A stretch of 36,445 bases of DNA from JAYUHK01 sp043767025 (GCA_043767025.1 JAYUHK010000027.1:1-36445), one strand, 5' to 3'. Counted from the first letter of the stretch, positions 9,020 through 18,394 are shown. Numbers and translations: made by a program. Notes: generated by a model from the sequence alone, not told the origin.

Positions 9020-9169
9020 TTTTCTCACCTCTTACCAATTTTAAGGTGTCAAAAAGCCTACCAAACCGCTTCTTACTCTGTGAGCCTTTTCTGTAAAGCA
9101 GCAAAAGAAGCAAAAGAAATCATCTGTCAAAATGGTTTATCGAATGACTTTGTTGTGAATGGTAAATAA
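9020..9169 (+). pseudogene. Possible 3' remnant of a small unknown gene
   Basis: A frame without an ATG stays open from 9020 to a TAA at 9167-9169. Its last 40 codons read like real protein (for example CKAAKEAKEIICQNGLSNDF), with amphipathic character and no low complexity. No start codon or promoter is visible. It may be the end of a decayed gene, or chance. Confidence 0.22.
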
Positions 9170-9221
9170 TTTTACGAATCACCAACCGGCGAAACAACAA
9201 CAAATAATCCATTAACGATAA

Positions 9222-9325
9222 ATAGTTGTAAGTTTTTAGTTTTTAATTTTTAGTCATCATAAACTATTGAAAATCAACGAGCTATGCCGAATATTAAATG
9301 TCATCTATTTAAGTGTAAGAACTTA
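9222..9325 (+). repeat. Dispersed repeat R1, copy B
   Basis: This near-full copy of repeat R1 has the heptamer-like AGTTTTTAGTTTTTAATTTTT start, the ATTGAAAATCAAC core and the same tail as 3-113. The rest of the 8836-9506 gap holds only the remnant frame at 9020-9169 and the long hairpin at its end; nothing else was recognised. Confidence 0.75.
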
Positions 9326-9451
9326 AGAACTTAAAATAAAACGGCTCACGACAAGAATTTTGGCAAAAAAACTGGCGGACGGAAGTGATTTCAAAAAAAG
9401 CCACGACCAACAACGCATCAATTACTTACCCAAAAACCACCTCACAACTCC

Positions 9452-9506
9452 CCCAAAACCAAAGTCCCAATAAGAGCTGCGCTCTTATTGGGACTTTGGT
9501 TTTGGG
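9452..9506. repeat. Perfect 26-bp inverted repeat abutting the purN stop
   Basis: Arms at 9452-9477 and 9481-9506 are exact reverse complements over 26 bases, separated by only 3 bases. The right arm ends at the base before the purN stop codon (9507-9509 on the plus strand). Neither side is followed by a long T run in the purN direction; on the plus strand a short TTTTTATTT follows. It may stabilise the purN 3' end, terminate transcription, or be a palindromic mobile unit. Confidence 0.8.
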
Positions 9507-10079
9507 TCACTTTTTATTTCGGATTACCTCTTCTATTGTTTTTGAAAAATATCGATGCTCCAGTTCCAATACTTTACGAGCAATATCGGCAGCTGTGTCG
9601 CTTTGGAGGACGGCGCAGGTGGCTTGAAAAATGATGTCGCCTTCGTCGTAGTTTTCGTTGGCATAGTGGATTGTGATGCCCGTTTGGGTCACGCCCGACG
9701 CTTTTACCGCTTCGTGGACGTGGCTGCCGTACATTCCTTTTCCGCCAAAATTGGGCAGCAACGCAGGGTGAATATTGACGATTTTTCGCTCAAAAGCCTG
9801 CACCAAATAGCGCGGAACTTTCCACAAAAAACCCGCCAAAACGATAAAATCAATATTTCTATCTCGCAGGGCGGTCAGCAGCTGTTCGGTTTCATAAAAA
9901 TAACTGCGCTCCACGATTTTCGTTTCGATGTGTTCGGCGCGCGCAGCCGCCAACACCAGTGCGTCCGCCTTGTTGGAAATAACCAACCGAACCGCAATAT
10001 CGTCGTGGTCGCGAAAGTAGTCTATTATTTTTCGAGCATTGCTGCCATTGCCAGAGGCAAAAATTGCGATAGAAGTCAT
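9507..10079 (-). CDS. purN: Phosphoribosylglycinamide formyltransferase
   Basis: This 190-residue cytoplasmic enzyme transfers a formyl group from 10-formyl-tetrahydrofolate to GAR, the third step of purine synthesis. The N-terminal phosphate-binding segment IAIFASGNGSNARKI is canonical. The active site reads NIHPALLPNFGGKGMYGSHVHEAV, with the catalytic Asn and His, then GITIHYANENYDEGDII carrying the second His and Asp. All three catalytic residues are present. A TTG at 10094 lies in frame but falls inside a probable -7 element, so the ATG at 10079 was chosen. The gene stands alone, ends at a long perfect hairpin, and has repeat R2 directly upstream. Confidence 0.96.
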   Translation of the reverse strand: MTSIAIFASGNGSNARKIIDYFRDHDDIAVRLVISNKADALVLAAARAEHIETKIVERSYFYETEQLLTALRDRNIDFIVLAGFLWKVPRYLVQAFERKIVNIHPALLPNFGGKGMYGSHVHEAVKASGVTQTGITIHYANENYDEGDIIFQATCAVLQSDTAADIARKVLELEHRYFSKTIEEVIRNKK

Positions 10080-10091
10080 CTTTTTTTTGAA

Positions 10092-10099
10092 CAAAATTA
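10092..10099 (-). promoter_or_regulatory. Possible -7 element (TAATTTTG) of purN
   Basis: TAATTTTG on the minus strand fits TAnnTTTG and ends 12 bases before the purN ATG, which would give a very short leader. No TTTG lies at the correct distance, so confidence is modest. The same octamer precedes the PEBP gene. Confidence 0.33.
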
Positions 10100-10107
10100 G
10101 CTAAAGA

Positions 10108-10206
10108 ACGCGTCTAAAATAAACTACTTATTTTTTCTGCTAAATTACAAACAATCACTGCGTTATTTTTTCGTTACAACGCCCTGCGTTGCGCCTCAAA
10201 AATGTC
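10108..10206 (-). repeat. Dispersed repeat R2, copy 1
   Basis: Read on the minus strand, this about 100-bp block resembles 21389-21490 at roughly 85% by eye. Shared landmarks are TTTTGAGG, GCAACGCAGG, TAACGCAGTGATTG, GTTTATTTTAGA and a final TTC. It lies between the first giant T9SS gene and purN and ends just upstream of the purN promoter region. Confidence 0.7.
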
Positions 10207-10268
10207 TTGTTATTGTTTGAATTGATTGGAAAAAATTGAGTACTTTATTTTTTCTTCATTCCTAAAAA

Positions 10269-13200
10269 TTACTCCAATATCATTTTCCGAACCGCATTTC
10301 CTTGCTCGGACGCTACTTCGTAGTACAAAACGCCACTGCTCGGAAGGTCTTTGCGGTACAACATTATTTCGTTGTAGCCCTCCGAAGACTCGAGCCGACG
10401 GTCGTATAAAACTGCTCCTGCTACCGTAAACACTCGCAGCCGGACGCTGCCCGCCTTCGGAAGCGCGTAAGCAATTACCGTATTTTCGGCGAATGGATTG
10501 GGGCGATTTTGATACAGCTCGAGCTTGCTCTCTGCCTCCGCAACCTGTCCGTTGGCTTGACGGAATTGAATCTTTAAGTCATATTTTTCTATTGGCTCGC
10601 TTGCGGCAGTCTGTCCGTATGCTTCGTTGGCGAGGGCGGTGCTGGCGAGGTGCAAACACTTTGCCCAAGTGGTATTGGTTTTGGCACGAAAGATGAATTT
10701 TCCCTCCCAAAGTTGTTGCTTGTCGCTGTTTTGAATGTAAATCATCGGAATTTTTCCTTCGGAAATTTGTTGCGCAGCAATATTTTCCGCTCCGAAGTCA
10801 GCAGTATTTTCTACGCCCTCAAACTCCAATGCGTCGGCATCAAAGCCGAGTGTCATCTGCAAACCCGCTATTTTCTTCTCCGACGACAAGGCTACCGTAT
10901 AGGTTTTTCCTGCCACCAACGCTTGGTCGGCTACCGAAATAGTCAGCAGTTGGGCGGCGGCTCTTTCTGCGTTGCTCGAAGCCACAGCATCAGAAGTTTG
11001 AGCATTCCCGTTCAGGTCGCCGATTTTTATTCCTACAAAATTTATCTGCTTGTCCGCCATCAGACTATCCAAAGGGCAGGTTTCGGGAAAAATCGTCAAA
11101 AATGGATTGGACGGGTCTGGAAATACGAAATTTTTATCCACAAACCGCCACGAAGTATTGTTCTGAAAACGGCTCACATTCCCCAAAATAAGCTGCCGGA
11201 GTTGTACCATATCGAATGTCGTAATCGTACCACTTCGGTTGATGTCAGCGGCGATGAGTTGGTAAGGCGACGTAAACGGCGTGATGCCGAGTATGTGCCG
11301 ACTCATCAGCACCAAGTCGAAAGTCGAAACGCCATTGAGCGGGTTCGTGTCTTTGGCAGGAGTCACTTGATAGTTGGAACCCGTCAGAAGATTGGTAAAA
11401 TTGTAATCGCCCGCCGAAGTGGTCAGCACATTCGGAAAAATATTATTTCCAATACTAACATTCACGCCAGCAATATTTTGACCAGATTGGGTCTGAATCA
11501 ATCCCGAAATAGTCGCACCATTTGCCGAAGGCGGACAAATCTGGCTGTTGTCCTGAATCCGTACCAAAGTAGTACAAAAATCACTGTTGCCCGCGGCGTC
11601 TGTGACAGTCAGACGGACGATATTAGGTCCCCGATTGTCGCAAGTAAATGTGTTGGGAGTCAGTGTTTTGACGAGTTGGGCGGCGGCGGTACAGTTGTCA
11701 TAACTTCCACCGTCCAACATTTCGGGCGTAAGCGCGACGCTGCCCGTAGTCGGCATCAAACTCGCCGCAATACCGTTGATACAAACAGGAGTTGGCTTTT
11801 TGCCGTCCTTAATGGTCACCAAATAATCACAAGATTTTATGTTGCCGCAGCCGTCTTCGACCGTCCAGAAAAGGCGATGTTTGCCAACCGATAGTTGGAG
11901 ATTGATGGTTCTGGAAGTCCCCGAAGTATCAATCGTCCCGTTGTTGTCTTTGTCGATTTTGAAAGTCCAGCGCAGCAAACCGTTAGAAGTGCAGTCATCG
12001 GAAGCGGTAGCTTTCAGCGTCACGGCGGTAGCTTCGCACTGAGTGGGCAGCACCAATATCGTCGTGTCGGTACAGCGACTTGTGAAAGTCGGCGCGATAA
12101 TATTCGATACTTTGATGGTCTGTTTGTAGTCCCAAACGCCCACGCCAGTCACAGAGCCTAACTGATATTGGCACCAATCAATAATCGTCCACTTGCGGAT
12201 AATCTTGTAGCAAGACGGAGCTTGGATAGGAAAAACTTGGTCGGCGTAGGTAATAGTCAGCGAGTTGCAAAGGGCGCGATTGTTCAAAATTTTTGGTTCG
12301 CCTGTCGTAACGGGTTGAGTGGCAGCTCCGCAAGCGGTCGTGCTGATGTCGGCGGGCCACTCTACGTCGTCGGTAGGGTCGAGAGTGTTTATTTTATTAA
12401 TAAAAAATGGGCTTGAATTTTTTAGCGTAATGGTCTGGACGCAAACGGCGGTCAGCCCTACTCGGTCGGTTGCTTTCCATGTGCGGGCGATAGTTCCCGT
12501 TCCGCAAGCCGTGAGGTTATTTTGGTCGCTGTGCGAGATGCTGGCTTGGCAGTTGTCAGAAGCAGTTGCTACGCCAGTGATTGCTGTGTTCGAGTAGTTG
12601 GTGTTGCCACATTCGAGGGTCAAGTTGGCGGGACAAAAAGTTATGCTTGGGGCTAATTTGTCTTTCACCGTTATTTGTACCGTACAAGTGTTGAGATTGC
12701 CGACTGCGTCGCGAACTCGCAACACGACCGAAACCGTGCTATCCACATCGGCACAGTCGAAGTGAGCCAACGAATCAAAAGGAATATTTTTATCCAATCT
12801 TCTTATTTCAAAACCTTGAATCCCGCAGTTGTCGTGGCTTCCAGCGTCCAATGAATTGGCAAAAAGCATGGCTTGCCCTGTGTTATCGAGGTCAATTTGA
12901 GTCAGTTGGGCGCAGACGGCGACTGGCGCGACTTGGTCGGTGACAGTGACTGTAAAAGTACGCGCAGCGACGTTGCCGCAGGCATCGGTAGCGGTGTAAG
13001 TGACGACCGTATTTCCAATCGGCAGTCCAGTGGCGAGCCGCGAAGAATCCACATAAACGGCGGGCGCGTCTATGGAAGTTTGGAGCGTCCAGTTGGAGCA
13101 AGCATCTGTGACACTCGGAAGCGGTATTTTGAACGTAGCGGTGCAAGCGTTCAGGTTGGTGCTAATCGTGGTATCGCCTTGCGCCACCATGTTGGGCGGC

Positions 13201-14057
13201 AAAAAATCACCTACTTTGATGAGCTGAACGCCCGTCAGATAAGCTCCCGTGCAGGCATCAGAAACTGTCCAAGTACGGACAATCTTGAAACTTCCACCGC
13301 AAGTGTTGATAACAATATCGTCGTAGATAGCGACGAGCGAACAAGAAAAAGCGTTGATAGACGACCCGAAAACCATCGGCTCGCCCGCCGCAGTCGGCGA
13401 AGTAGATGCGCCGCACTGAAGCGCGGGCTGCACGAATCCGTCCAAATGAGCCGGAAAAACAACATCTGCCAGCGTTGCTTTTTTGACAAAAATATTCTGA
13501 ACGCAAGTACTCACATTTCCAGAAACGTCAATGGCAGTCCAAGTGCGGATATAGACGGCGGTGTAGATTCCTCCGCAAGCATATTCCTGAAAAATATCGC
13601 TGTAAGTGAGTGAAAACGACTGTCCGCAGTTGTCGTAAGCCGTTGGATAGCCCAACGTGGCTGGGTTGGGTGTTTGGTTGCAGAGCAAAAAAGTATCTCG
13701 ACAGATGAGTACGGGAGCGGTTTTGTCTTCGATGTGGAGGTTTGTCCAGCAGCGATTTCCGCTTGCGGGGTGCGTGACGCGCGCCACGAGCGTCTGCCCA
13801 ATATAGTTGGCATCTATGTACGGACTGCTGGGTATGACGTTGCCGAGCGAATCGAGGATTTCTACGATTTTCGTACCTGTGCAGAGCGATGGGTCGCTCA
13901 AAAGTACCTCTGGAATGACCAACGCTTTGCAGCTGTCGGCACTTAAAGAAATTTGTACGTCGCCCAGACAAGTCAGAGAACATTGGGCGGTTATTTTTTG
14001 GACAAAAAAAGAAAAAAAAGCGACGGCTGCGCAAATTAATAATTTTGGTGCTTTCAT
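10269..14057 (-). CDS. Giant secreted HYR-like/dockerin-like protein with T9SS type A sorting domain (paralog 1)
   Basis: This protein has 1262 residues from the ATG that begins a good signal peptide (MKAPKLLICAAVAFF, cleaved near TAQ-CSLTC). A longer TTG-initiated frame to 14129 only adds residues ahead of the signal peptide. The body consists of HYR-like immunoglobulin-fold modules rich in cysteines and in phrases such as NTVVTYTATDACGNVA and DKLAPSITFCP. A carboxypeptidase-regulatory-like and dockerin-like block follows (DINRSGTITTFDMVQLRQLILG). The last about 85 residues (LYQNRPNPFAENTVIAY ... GVLYYEVASEQGNAVRKMIL) are a T9SS type A sorting domain, so the protein should be surface-anchored or released. 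It is probably an adhesin or matrix protein; the ligand is unknown. Its neighbour is a paralog with the same architecture. Confidence 0.9.
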   Translation of the reverse strand: MKAPKLLICAAVAFFSFFVQKITAQCSLTCLGDVQISLSADSCKALVIPEVLLSDPSLCTGTKIVEILDSLGNVIPSSPYIDANYIGQTLVARVTHPASGNRCWTNLHIEDKTAPVLICRDTFLLCNQTPNPATLGYPTAYDNCGQSFSLTYSDIFQEYACGGIYTAVYIRTWTAIDVSGNVSTCVQNIFVKKATLADVVFPAHLDGFVQPALQCGASTSPTAAGEPMVFGSSINAFSCSLVAIYDDIVINTCGGSFKIVRTWTVSDACTGAYLTGVQLIKVGDFLPPNMVAQGDTTISTNLNACTATFKIPLPSVTDACSNWTLQTSIDAPAVYVDSSRLATGLPIGNTVVTYTATDACGNVAARTFTVTVTDQVAPVAVCAQLTQIDLDNTGQAMLFANSLDAGSHDNCGIQGFEIRRLDKNIPFDSLAHFDCADVDSTVSVVLRVRDAVGNLNTCTVQITVKDKLAPSITFCPANLTLECGNTNYSNTAITGVATASDNCQASISHSDQNNLTACGTGTIARTWKATDRVGLTAVCVQTITLKNSSPFFINKINTLDPTDDVEWPADISTTACGAATQPVTTGEPKILNNRALCNSLTITYADQVFPIQAPSCYKIIRKWTIIDWCQYQLGSVTGVGVWDYKQTIKVSNIIAPTFTSRCTDTTILVLPTQCEATAVTLKATASDDCTSNGLLRWTFKIDKDNNGTIDTSGTSRTINLQLSVGKHRLFWTVEDGCGNIKSCDYLVTIKDGKKPTPVCINGIAASLMPTTGSVALTPEMLDGGSYDNCTAAAQLVKTLTPNTFTCDNRGPNIVRLTVTDAAGNSDFCTTLVRIQDNSQICPPSANGATISGLIQTQSGQNIAGVNVSIGNNIFPNVLTTSAGDYNFTNLLTGSNYQVTPAKDTNPLNGVSTFDLVLMSRHILGITPFTSPYQLIAADINRSGTITTFDMVQLRQLILGNVSRFQNNTSWRFVDKNFVFPDPSNPFLTIFPETCPLDSLMADKQINFVGIKIGDLNGNAQTSDAVASSNAERAAAQLLTISVADQALVAGKTYTVALSSEKKIAGLQMTLGFDADALEFEGVENTADFGAENIAAQQISEGKIPMIYIQNSDKQQLWEGKFIFRAKTNTTWAKCLHLASTALANEAYGQTAASEPIEKYDLKIQFRQANGQVAEAESKLELYQNRPNPFAENTVIAYALPKAGSVRLRVFTVAGAVLYDRRLESSEGYNEIMLYRKDLPSSGVLYYEVASEQGNAVRKMILE

Positions 14058-14442
14058 CGTTAGTGATTGTTGCAAAATATCGATAAAAAGAAGGAGAGAG
14101 CTTTTTATTTTATAAAAATAAAAATTCAATACCTAATTTTAACAATATTTTAAGGTTTGGGAAAATAACATTCTATTTCAAAACAACTCAAAAAATTCCG
14201 ATAGGGCGAACTGCTGCTTTTGGGAAAACAGAGTCGCTCTACCGGAAAAAGGAAACAGGAGTTTTCGGAATCTCTGTTGATTCGTAATAGCTCGTGCAGT
14301 TTGGTTGTAAGTCACTAACGGTTAAAGAAAAAAGTCGTTTATTCGGGTCTGGTTACTCGTTAAATATGCTTTCTCGTGCGTAAGTTGCCGCGTGGATTGT
14401 AGCTCGTTTGCTACCCTTCGGCTCGGCTTTTTGGTTAGGGGA

Positions 14443-14473
14443 GGTCCCATTCCCTCCTTTGAGCGGCGGGACC
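14443..14473. repeat. Inverted repeat GGTCCC/GGGACC inside a longer imperfect hairpin
   Basis: A perfect 6-bp pair lies within an imperfect palindrome spanning about 14428-14490. The 548-base gap between the two T9SS genes also has a CCGCA/TGCGG hairpin at 14548-14562 followed by ATTTTTAT on the plus strand. Nothing protein-coding was recognised in the gap. Confidence 0.5.
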
Positions 14474-14578
14474 ATCCCATCCCAAAAACCTTATCTTTAT
14501 AAAAATATCTTGTGTAGAGATATTTTAAATATTTAGCTTTTGTAATGCCGCATTGTCTGCGGATTTTTATATTTCTTG

Positions 14579-14595
14579 ATTCACAAAAAGTGAAT
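14579..14595. terminator. Hairpin after the second T9SS gene
   Basis: ATTCAC-AAAAA-GTGAAT forms a 6-bp stem 10 bases past the stop of the 14606-18394 gene. The T run lies on the plus-strand side (ATTTTTT) and, on the minus strand, only in the loop, so its role as terminator for this gene is uncertain. Confidence 0.35.
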
Positions 14596-14605
14596 ATTTT
14601 TTAAT

Positions 14606-17600
14606 TTATTGCAAAATCAATTTCTTCGTTTCGGTTGCGCCCTGCGCTGTTTGGAGGCGGTAGTAAAAAACTCCTTGCGTGTAAGGCAAATCTTTTGCGC
14701 GGATTGTCAGCTCATTGTATCCCTTCGAGAAGTTGTCCTCTATCGTTTTGCAAAGCCTGCCCGCAAGGTCAAAAATCTCAAATTTCGCATTGGTAGCCTC
14801 CGGCAAATGAAACCCAATCGTAGTGGATTCCGCAAACGGATTGGGTTGATTTTGATACAACTCTACCCTTTCGACCTCCGACTTGGCGCGATGATACTGC
14901 AAATTCAAGTCGTACAAAGCTCCGTCGTTGGCGTAAGCCTCTGCTGGTGTTTGTTGCGTCGAAAACTGCAAGACCGAACTCAACCGAGTACTCGTTTTGG
15001 CTTCTATTTGCAACTCAAAAATAATTTCACCATCTTTGAGTGTCAGACCATTCGGCAGTCCGCCGCCGCCGTCCCAACTAAAATTCAAAATTCCACGCTC
15101 TAATTGCAGCCAACCAATGTTACTTTCATCGAACTGCGACAATTTTTTATTTTCTAAATCTTTGATTTTCAACGATTTGCTATCAAATTTGAAAGCACCC
15201 TGAAAACCCGATATATTTTTGAAGCCCTTTACTTTCAAAGGAATCCGATATGTTTTTCCTTGCTCCAACCACTCGTCTTCGGCTTCTATGCTTACCGCAC
15301 CGTCGCTGCTCCGAGTGTTGGCAGCATCGGCACTGTTATCGACATCACCGATTTTTACTGCTATTAAGTTTTTATTTCCCACATTTCCACCCAAACTTCC
15401 GATAGAAATTTGTTCCGGAAAATTATCTACAAACGGGTTCGTCGGGTCGCTAAAAGTATATGCTGCATCTACAAACCGCCACGAAGAATTATTAGGCAAA
15501 GTATCGTATATCGCCAGTATCAGCTTCCTCAACTCGACCATATCAAAGGTCGTGATAGTCCCAGATTTATTGATGTCGGCGGCGATAATCTTGTAAGGGC
15601 TGTTGAGTGGCTCTACTCCCAAGATGTGCTTCCGAATCAGTACCAAATCAAAGGTCGTGACTCCGTTCAGGTATCTTCCGTTGCTGTGTGGCTTGACGTT
15701 GTAGCCGCTGTTTTTTGGCAACTGCCCAAACATATAGGCACCGTTAGCGTCCGAAATCGTATCTTTTGTCATCGCTCCGTTGAGCGAAACATCTATACTT
15801 TTTGTAAAAATTCCTGTTTCTGTGACAATCGCTCCGCTTATGTTTGCCATATCATTCGGAAACTGGCACGCATTGGAATTGTCCTGAATAAAGACCGTCG
15901 AAGTGCAAAAACTTGAATTGCCCGAAAGGTCAGTCGCCGTCAATTTTACGATTTGATAGCCCAACTCATTGCAACCAAAAGTGGTCGGCGTGATGTTGAA
16001 CTGAATACTCGTGTATGGCGTACAGTTGTCGTTGCTCGCGCCGCTCTCTATCATATTTTTTGTCAAAGTCACCGTGCCGTCGTTTTGCAAAGGAATACTG
16101 ATTCCGTTCAAACAAACTGGCGTTGGAGGCTTGCTATCTCGCACCAACATTCGGGTCGTAGCCGTCGTAACATTCCCACAACCGTCTGACGCTGTGTAAG
16201 TTATCGTATGCGTTCCGGGCGGATAAGTACCGCTCGCGTCTGCTCCGCGTACTGTTGCGTAGGGCGAATTGTTCGTTATCGTTATCGTATTGCTACAGTC
16301 GGTAGCGGTTGCCAAAGGCACAATCGCTGCTGCATCGCAATTACTTCCTGTCGCGCCCACCGTCAAATCTGCTGGCGGAGTCAGCACAGGCGCAGTATTG
16401 TCTAAAATTTTTATCACTTGTTGGTACGTCCAGATGCCGACATTGCTATTAGAGTTCGGGACGTACTTACACCAATCAATGACCTGCCAGTTGCGAACTA
16501 TTTTGAAGCAAGCGGGCATCGCTATCGGGTAAGTTTGGTCGAAATATGCGATAGCAATAAGTTCACAATTATTACCCGAAATCACTGGATAACCCGTTAC
16601 AGAAGTGTCCGTTACGCCGCCGCAAGTAGTTCCGATATAATCCTGCGGAAAAACTATCGTGACGGGTGTAGTGTCTATCTTCGTGATTATCTGCTGGCAC
16701 GTCCTCGTATTTCCTGACGGATCTTTTGCCGTCCATGTCCGAGTGACTATCCCTTCGTTACAAGCATTCAAAGCCGTAATATCTTGTTTTACAACACTTT
16801 GAACGCTACAATTATCGGTCGCCGTTGCGAGTCCTGTGAGCGTTGTATTCGTAAAATCATCAACACAGTTTATCGTAATATTCGGCGGACAAGTGATAGC
16901 GGGATTGATTTTATCTTTCACCGAAACATTTATCATACAGTCATTGGTGAGATTCACATTGTCATACACTCGCATCGCCACCATGACTGTCCTACCTATA
17001 TCCGCACAAGTAAAGTTCACAATAGAGTCAAAATTGATACTATCCCGACTCACTCTAATTTTTTGAATCTGACAATTATCGTGACTTCCATTGTCGAAAC
17101 TTACTGCATTCACAAGCCCTTGTCCGTTACTTCCAAGCGCAACCTCCTTGTATTGGTTGCAAACCGCAATCGGAGGCTTATTATCTACTACCGTTACTGA
17201 CATCGTGCAGGTAGAACTGTTGTTGCAGGCATCTTTCGCAGTATAAGTGACGGTGTGAACACCTGTCGCAACTGTCGTAAAAGGTCCTAAACCGTTGCCA
17301 AAACTCGCCGTCGCCGTGATTGTCACTGCCGAGCAATTATCCGTAGCCATTGCTGCGGGAAGCGTTACTGTTGCCTGACAATCATTTGCTCGTGTATTGG
17401 CGGTAAGACTTGCTGGACACGAAACGGTCGGAGCCTGCGTATCTTTAATCTTTATTATCTGCACACTTGCCAAATATTGACTTGCGCACCAATCAATTAC
17501 TCTCCACTGTCGTAGTATTTTGTAAGACCCAGTGCCACAAATCGGCACTATTTGGTCGGTATATGAAACCGCTAATTCACAAAAACCAGCATTGTCTATC

Positions 17601-18394
17601 GGTATATTTACTACCATCGGCGAGCCTACGAGTGTCAAATCCGTTGGACTTTGTCCGCACTGCAAACCGGGTCTTGTAATATCGTCCAAATTATCTGGAA
17701 ACTGAACATCTGCCAGTGTTGCCCTCCGCAAATACACATAATGGAAGCAAGTAGCAACATTGCCGTAAGCGTCAGCAGCCGTCCAAGTTCTTTTTATTTT
17801 CGCCGTAATAACCACTCCCGTAGGCGACACAGAATTGCAAGGCAAATCTGTAAAGACATCGGAATAAGCCAAATTCGCAACCCCAACCGTAGAGCAATTA
17901 TCCGAAACATTGGGATAACCGATGACCGATGGCGCAGTTGGTTGATTACAAAAAACATACTGGTCGGTACACTGTATAACTGGTGGAATGTTGTCTTTTA
18001 CATACACTCTTGTCCAGCAAGAATTTCCTGAACCTGCGTCCCTGACCGTCGCCGTAATATTTTTTCCGATGAGTGCGCACGTCGCTATGTCGCCATAACT
18101 GTTGCCCAAACTATCTTTAAGCTCGACCGTCAATGCACCACAACCCGAAGGAACACCCTGCAAAACAACGGCAGGCGTAACCTGTGTTTGACCTGTCTGC
18201 GAAAGCGCAATCTGAACATTGGTACGACACGAAAGCGCGCACTGTGACCAAATTCGCTCATGGTGCAACAAGTTGAGCAATATAAAAACTATACCTATCC
18301 TTACGAATCGGAAGTTTCTAATTTTAGGTTGTCGAAGCGCATCTGCCATAACAGATGCACCGAAATCGGGAGCATTGAAACGCTTTGGGCTCAT
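14606..18394 (-). CDS. Giant secreted HYR-like/dockerin-like protein with T9SS type A sorting domain (paralog 2)
   Basis: This protein has 1262 residues from the ATG at 18394; a TTG at 18430 extends the frame and an ATG at 18349 shortens it. A hydrophobic stretch (VRIGIVFILLNLL) followed by WSQ-CALSC is the signal peptide. It has the same order of modules as its neighbour: Cys-rich opening segment, HYR-like Ig domains (TYTAKDACNNSSTCTMSV), a dockerin-like segment (DINKSGTITTFDMVELRKLIL) with the diagnostic SSWRFVDAAYTFSDP, a cohesin-like late region and a T9SS type A tail (LYQNQPNPFAESTTIGF ... GATETKKLILQ). The two genes most likely arose by tandem duplication. Surface adhesion or matrix formation is inferred from architecture only. 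Confidence 0.9.
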   Translation of the reverse strand: MSPKRFNAPDFGASVMADALRQPKIRNFRFVRIGIVFILLNLLHHERIWSQCALSCRTNVQIALSQTGQTQVTPAVVLQGVPSGCGALTVELKDSLGNSYGDIATCALIGKNITATVRDAGSGNSCWTRVYVKDNIPPVIQCTDQYVFCNQPTAPSVIGYPNVSDNCSTVGVANLAYSDVFTDLPCNSVSPTGVVITAKIKRTWTAADAYGNVATCFHYVYLRRATLADVQFPDNLDDITRPGLQCGQSPTDLTLVGSPMVVNIPIDNAGFCELAVSYTDQIVPICGTGSYKILRQWRVIDWCASQYLASVQIIKIKDTQAPTVSCPASLTANTRANDCQATVTLPAAMATDNCSAVTITATASFGNGLGPFTTVATGVHTVTYTAKDACNNSSTCTMSVTVVDNKPPIAVCNQYKEVALGSNGQGLVNAVSFDNGSHDNCQIQKIRVSRDSINFDSIVNFTCADIGRTVMVAMRVYDNVNLTNDCMINVSVKDKINPAITCPPNITINCVDDFTNTTLTGLATATDNCSVQSVVKQDITALNACNEGIVTRTWTAKDPSGNTRTCQQIITKIDTTPVTIVFPQDYIGTTCGGVTDTSVTGYPVISGNNCELIAIAYFDQTYPIAMPACFKIVRNWQVIDWCKYVPNSNSNVGIWTYQQVIKILDNTAPVLTPPADLTVGATGSNCDAAAIVPLATATDCSNTITITNNSPYATVRGADASGTYPPGTHTITYTASDGCGNVTTATTRMLVRDSKPPTPVCLNGISIPLQNDGTVTLTKNMIESGASNDNCTPYTSIQFNITPTTFGCNELGYQIVKLTATDLSGNSSFCTSTVFIQDNSNACQFPNDMANISGAIVTETGIFTKSIDVSLNGAMTKDTISDANGAYMFGQLPKNSGYNVKPHSNGRYLNGVTTFDLVLIRKHILGVEPLNSPYKIIAADINKSGTITTFDMVELRKLILAIYDTLPNNSSWRFVDAAYTFSDPTNPFVDNFPEQISIGSLGGNVGNKNLIAVKIGDVDNSADAANTRSSDGAVSIEAEDEWLEQGKTYRIPLKVKGFKNISGFQGAFKFDSKSLKIKDLENKKLSQFDESNIGWLQLERGILNFSWDGGGGLPNGLTLKDGEIIFELQIEAKTSTRLSSVLQFSTQQTPAEAYANDGALYDLNLQYHRAKSEVERVELYQNQPNPFAESTTIGFHLPEATNAKFEIFDLAGRLCKTIEDNFSKGYNELTIRAKDLPYTQGVFYYRLQTAQGATETKKLILQ

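Noticed and set aside
9326..9451. Coding sequence between repeat R1 and the purN hairpin
   Set aside because: Frames here are short, Lys/Pro-rich and give no recognisable motif or usable start.
10650..11894. 414-codon plus-strand open frame
   Set aside because: It is antisense to the first T9SS protein, which has a signal peptide, domains and sorting tail; the shadow has none.
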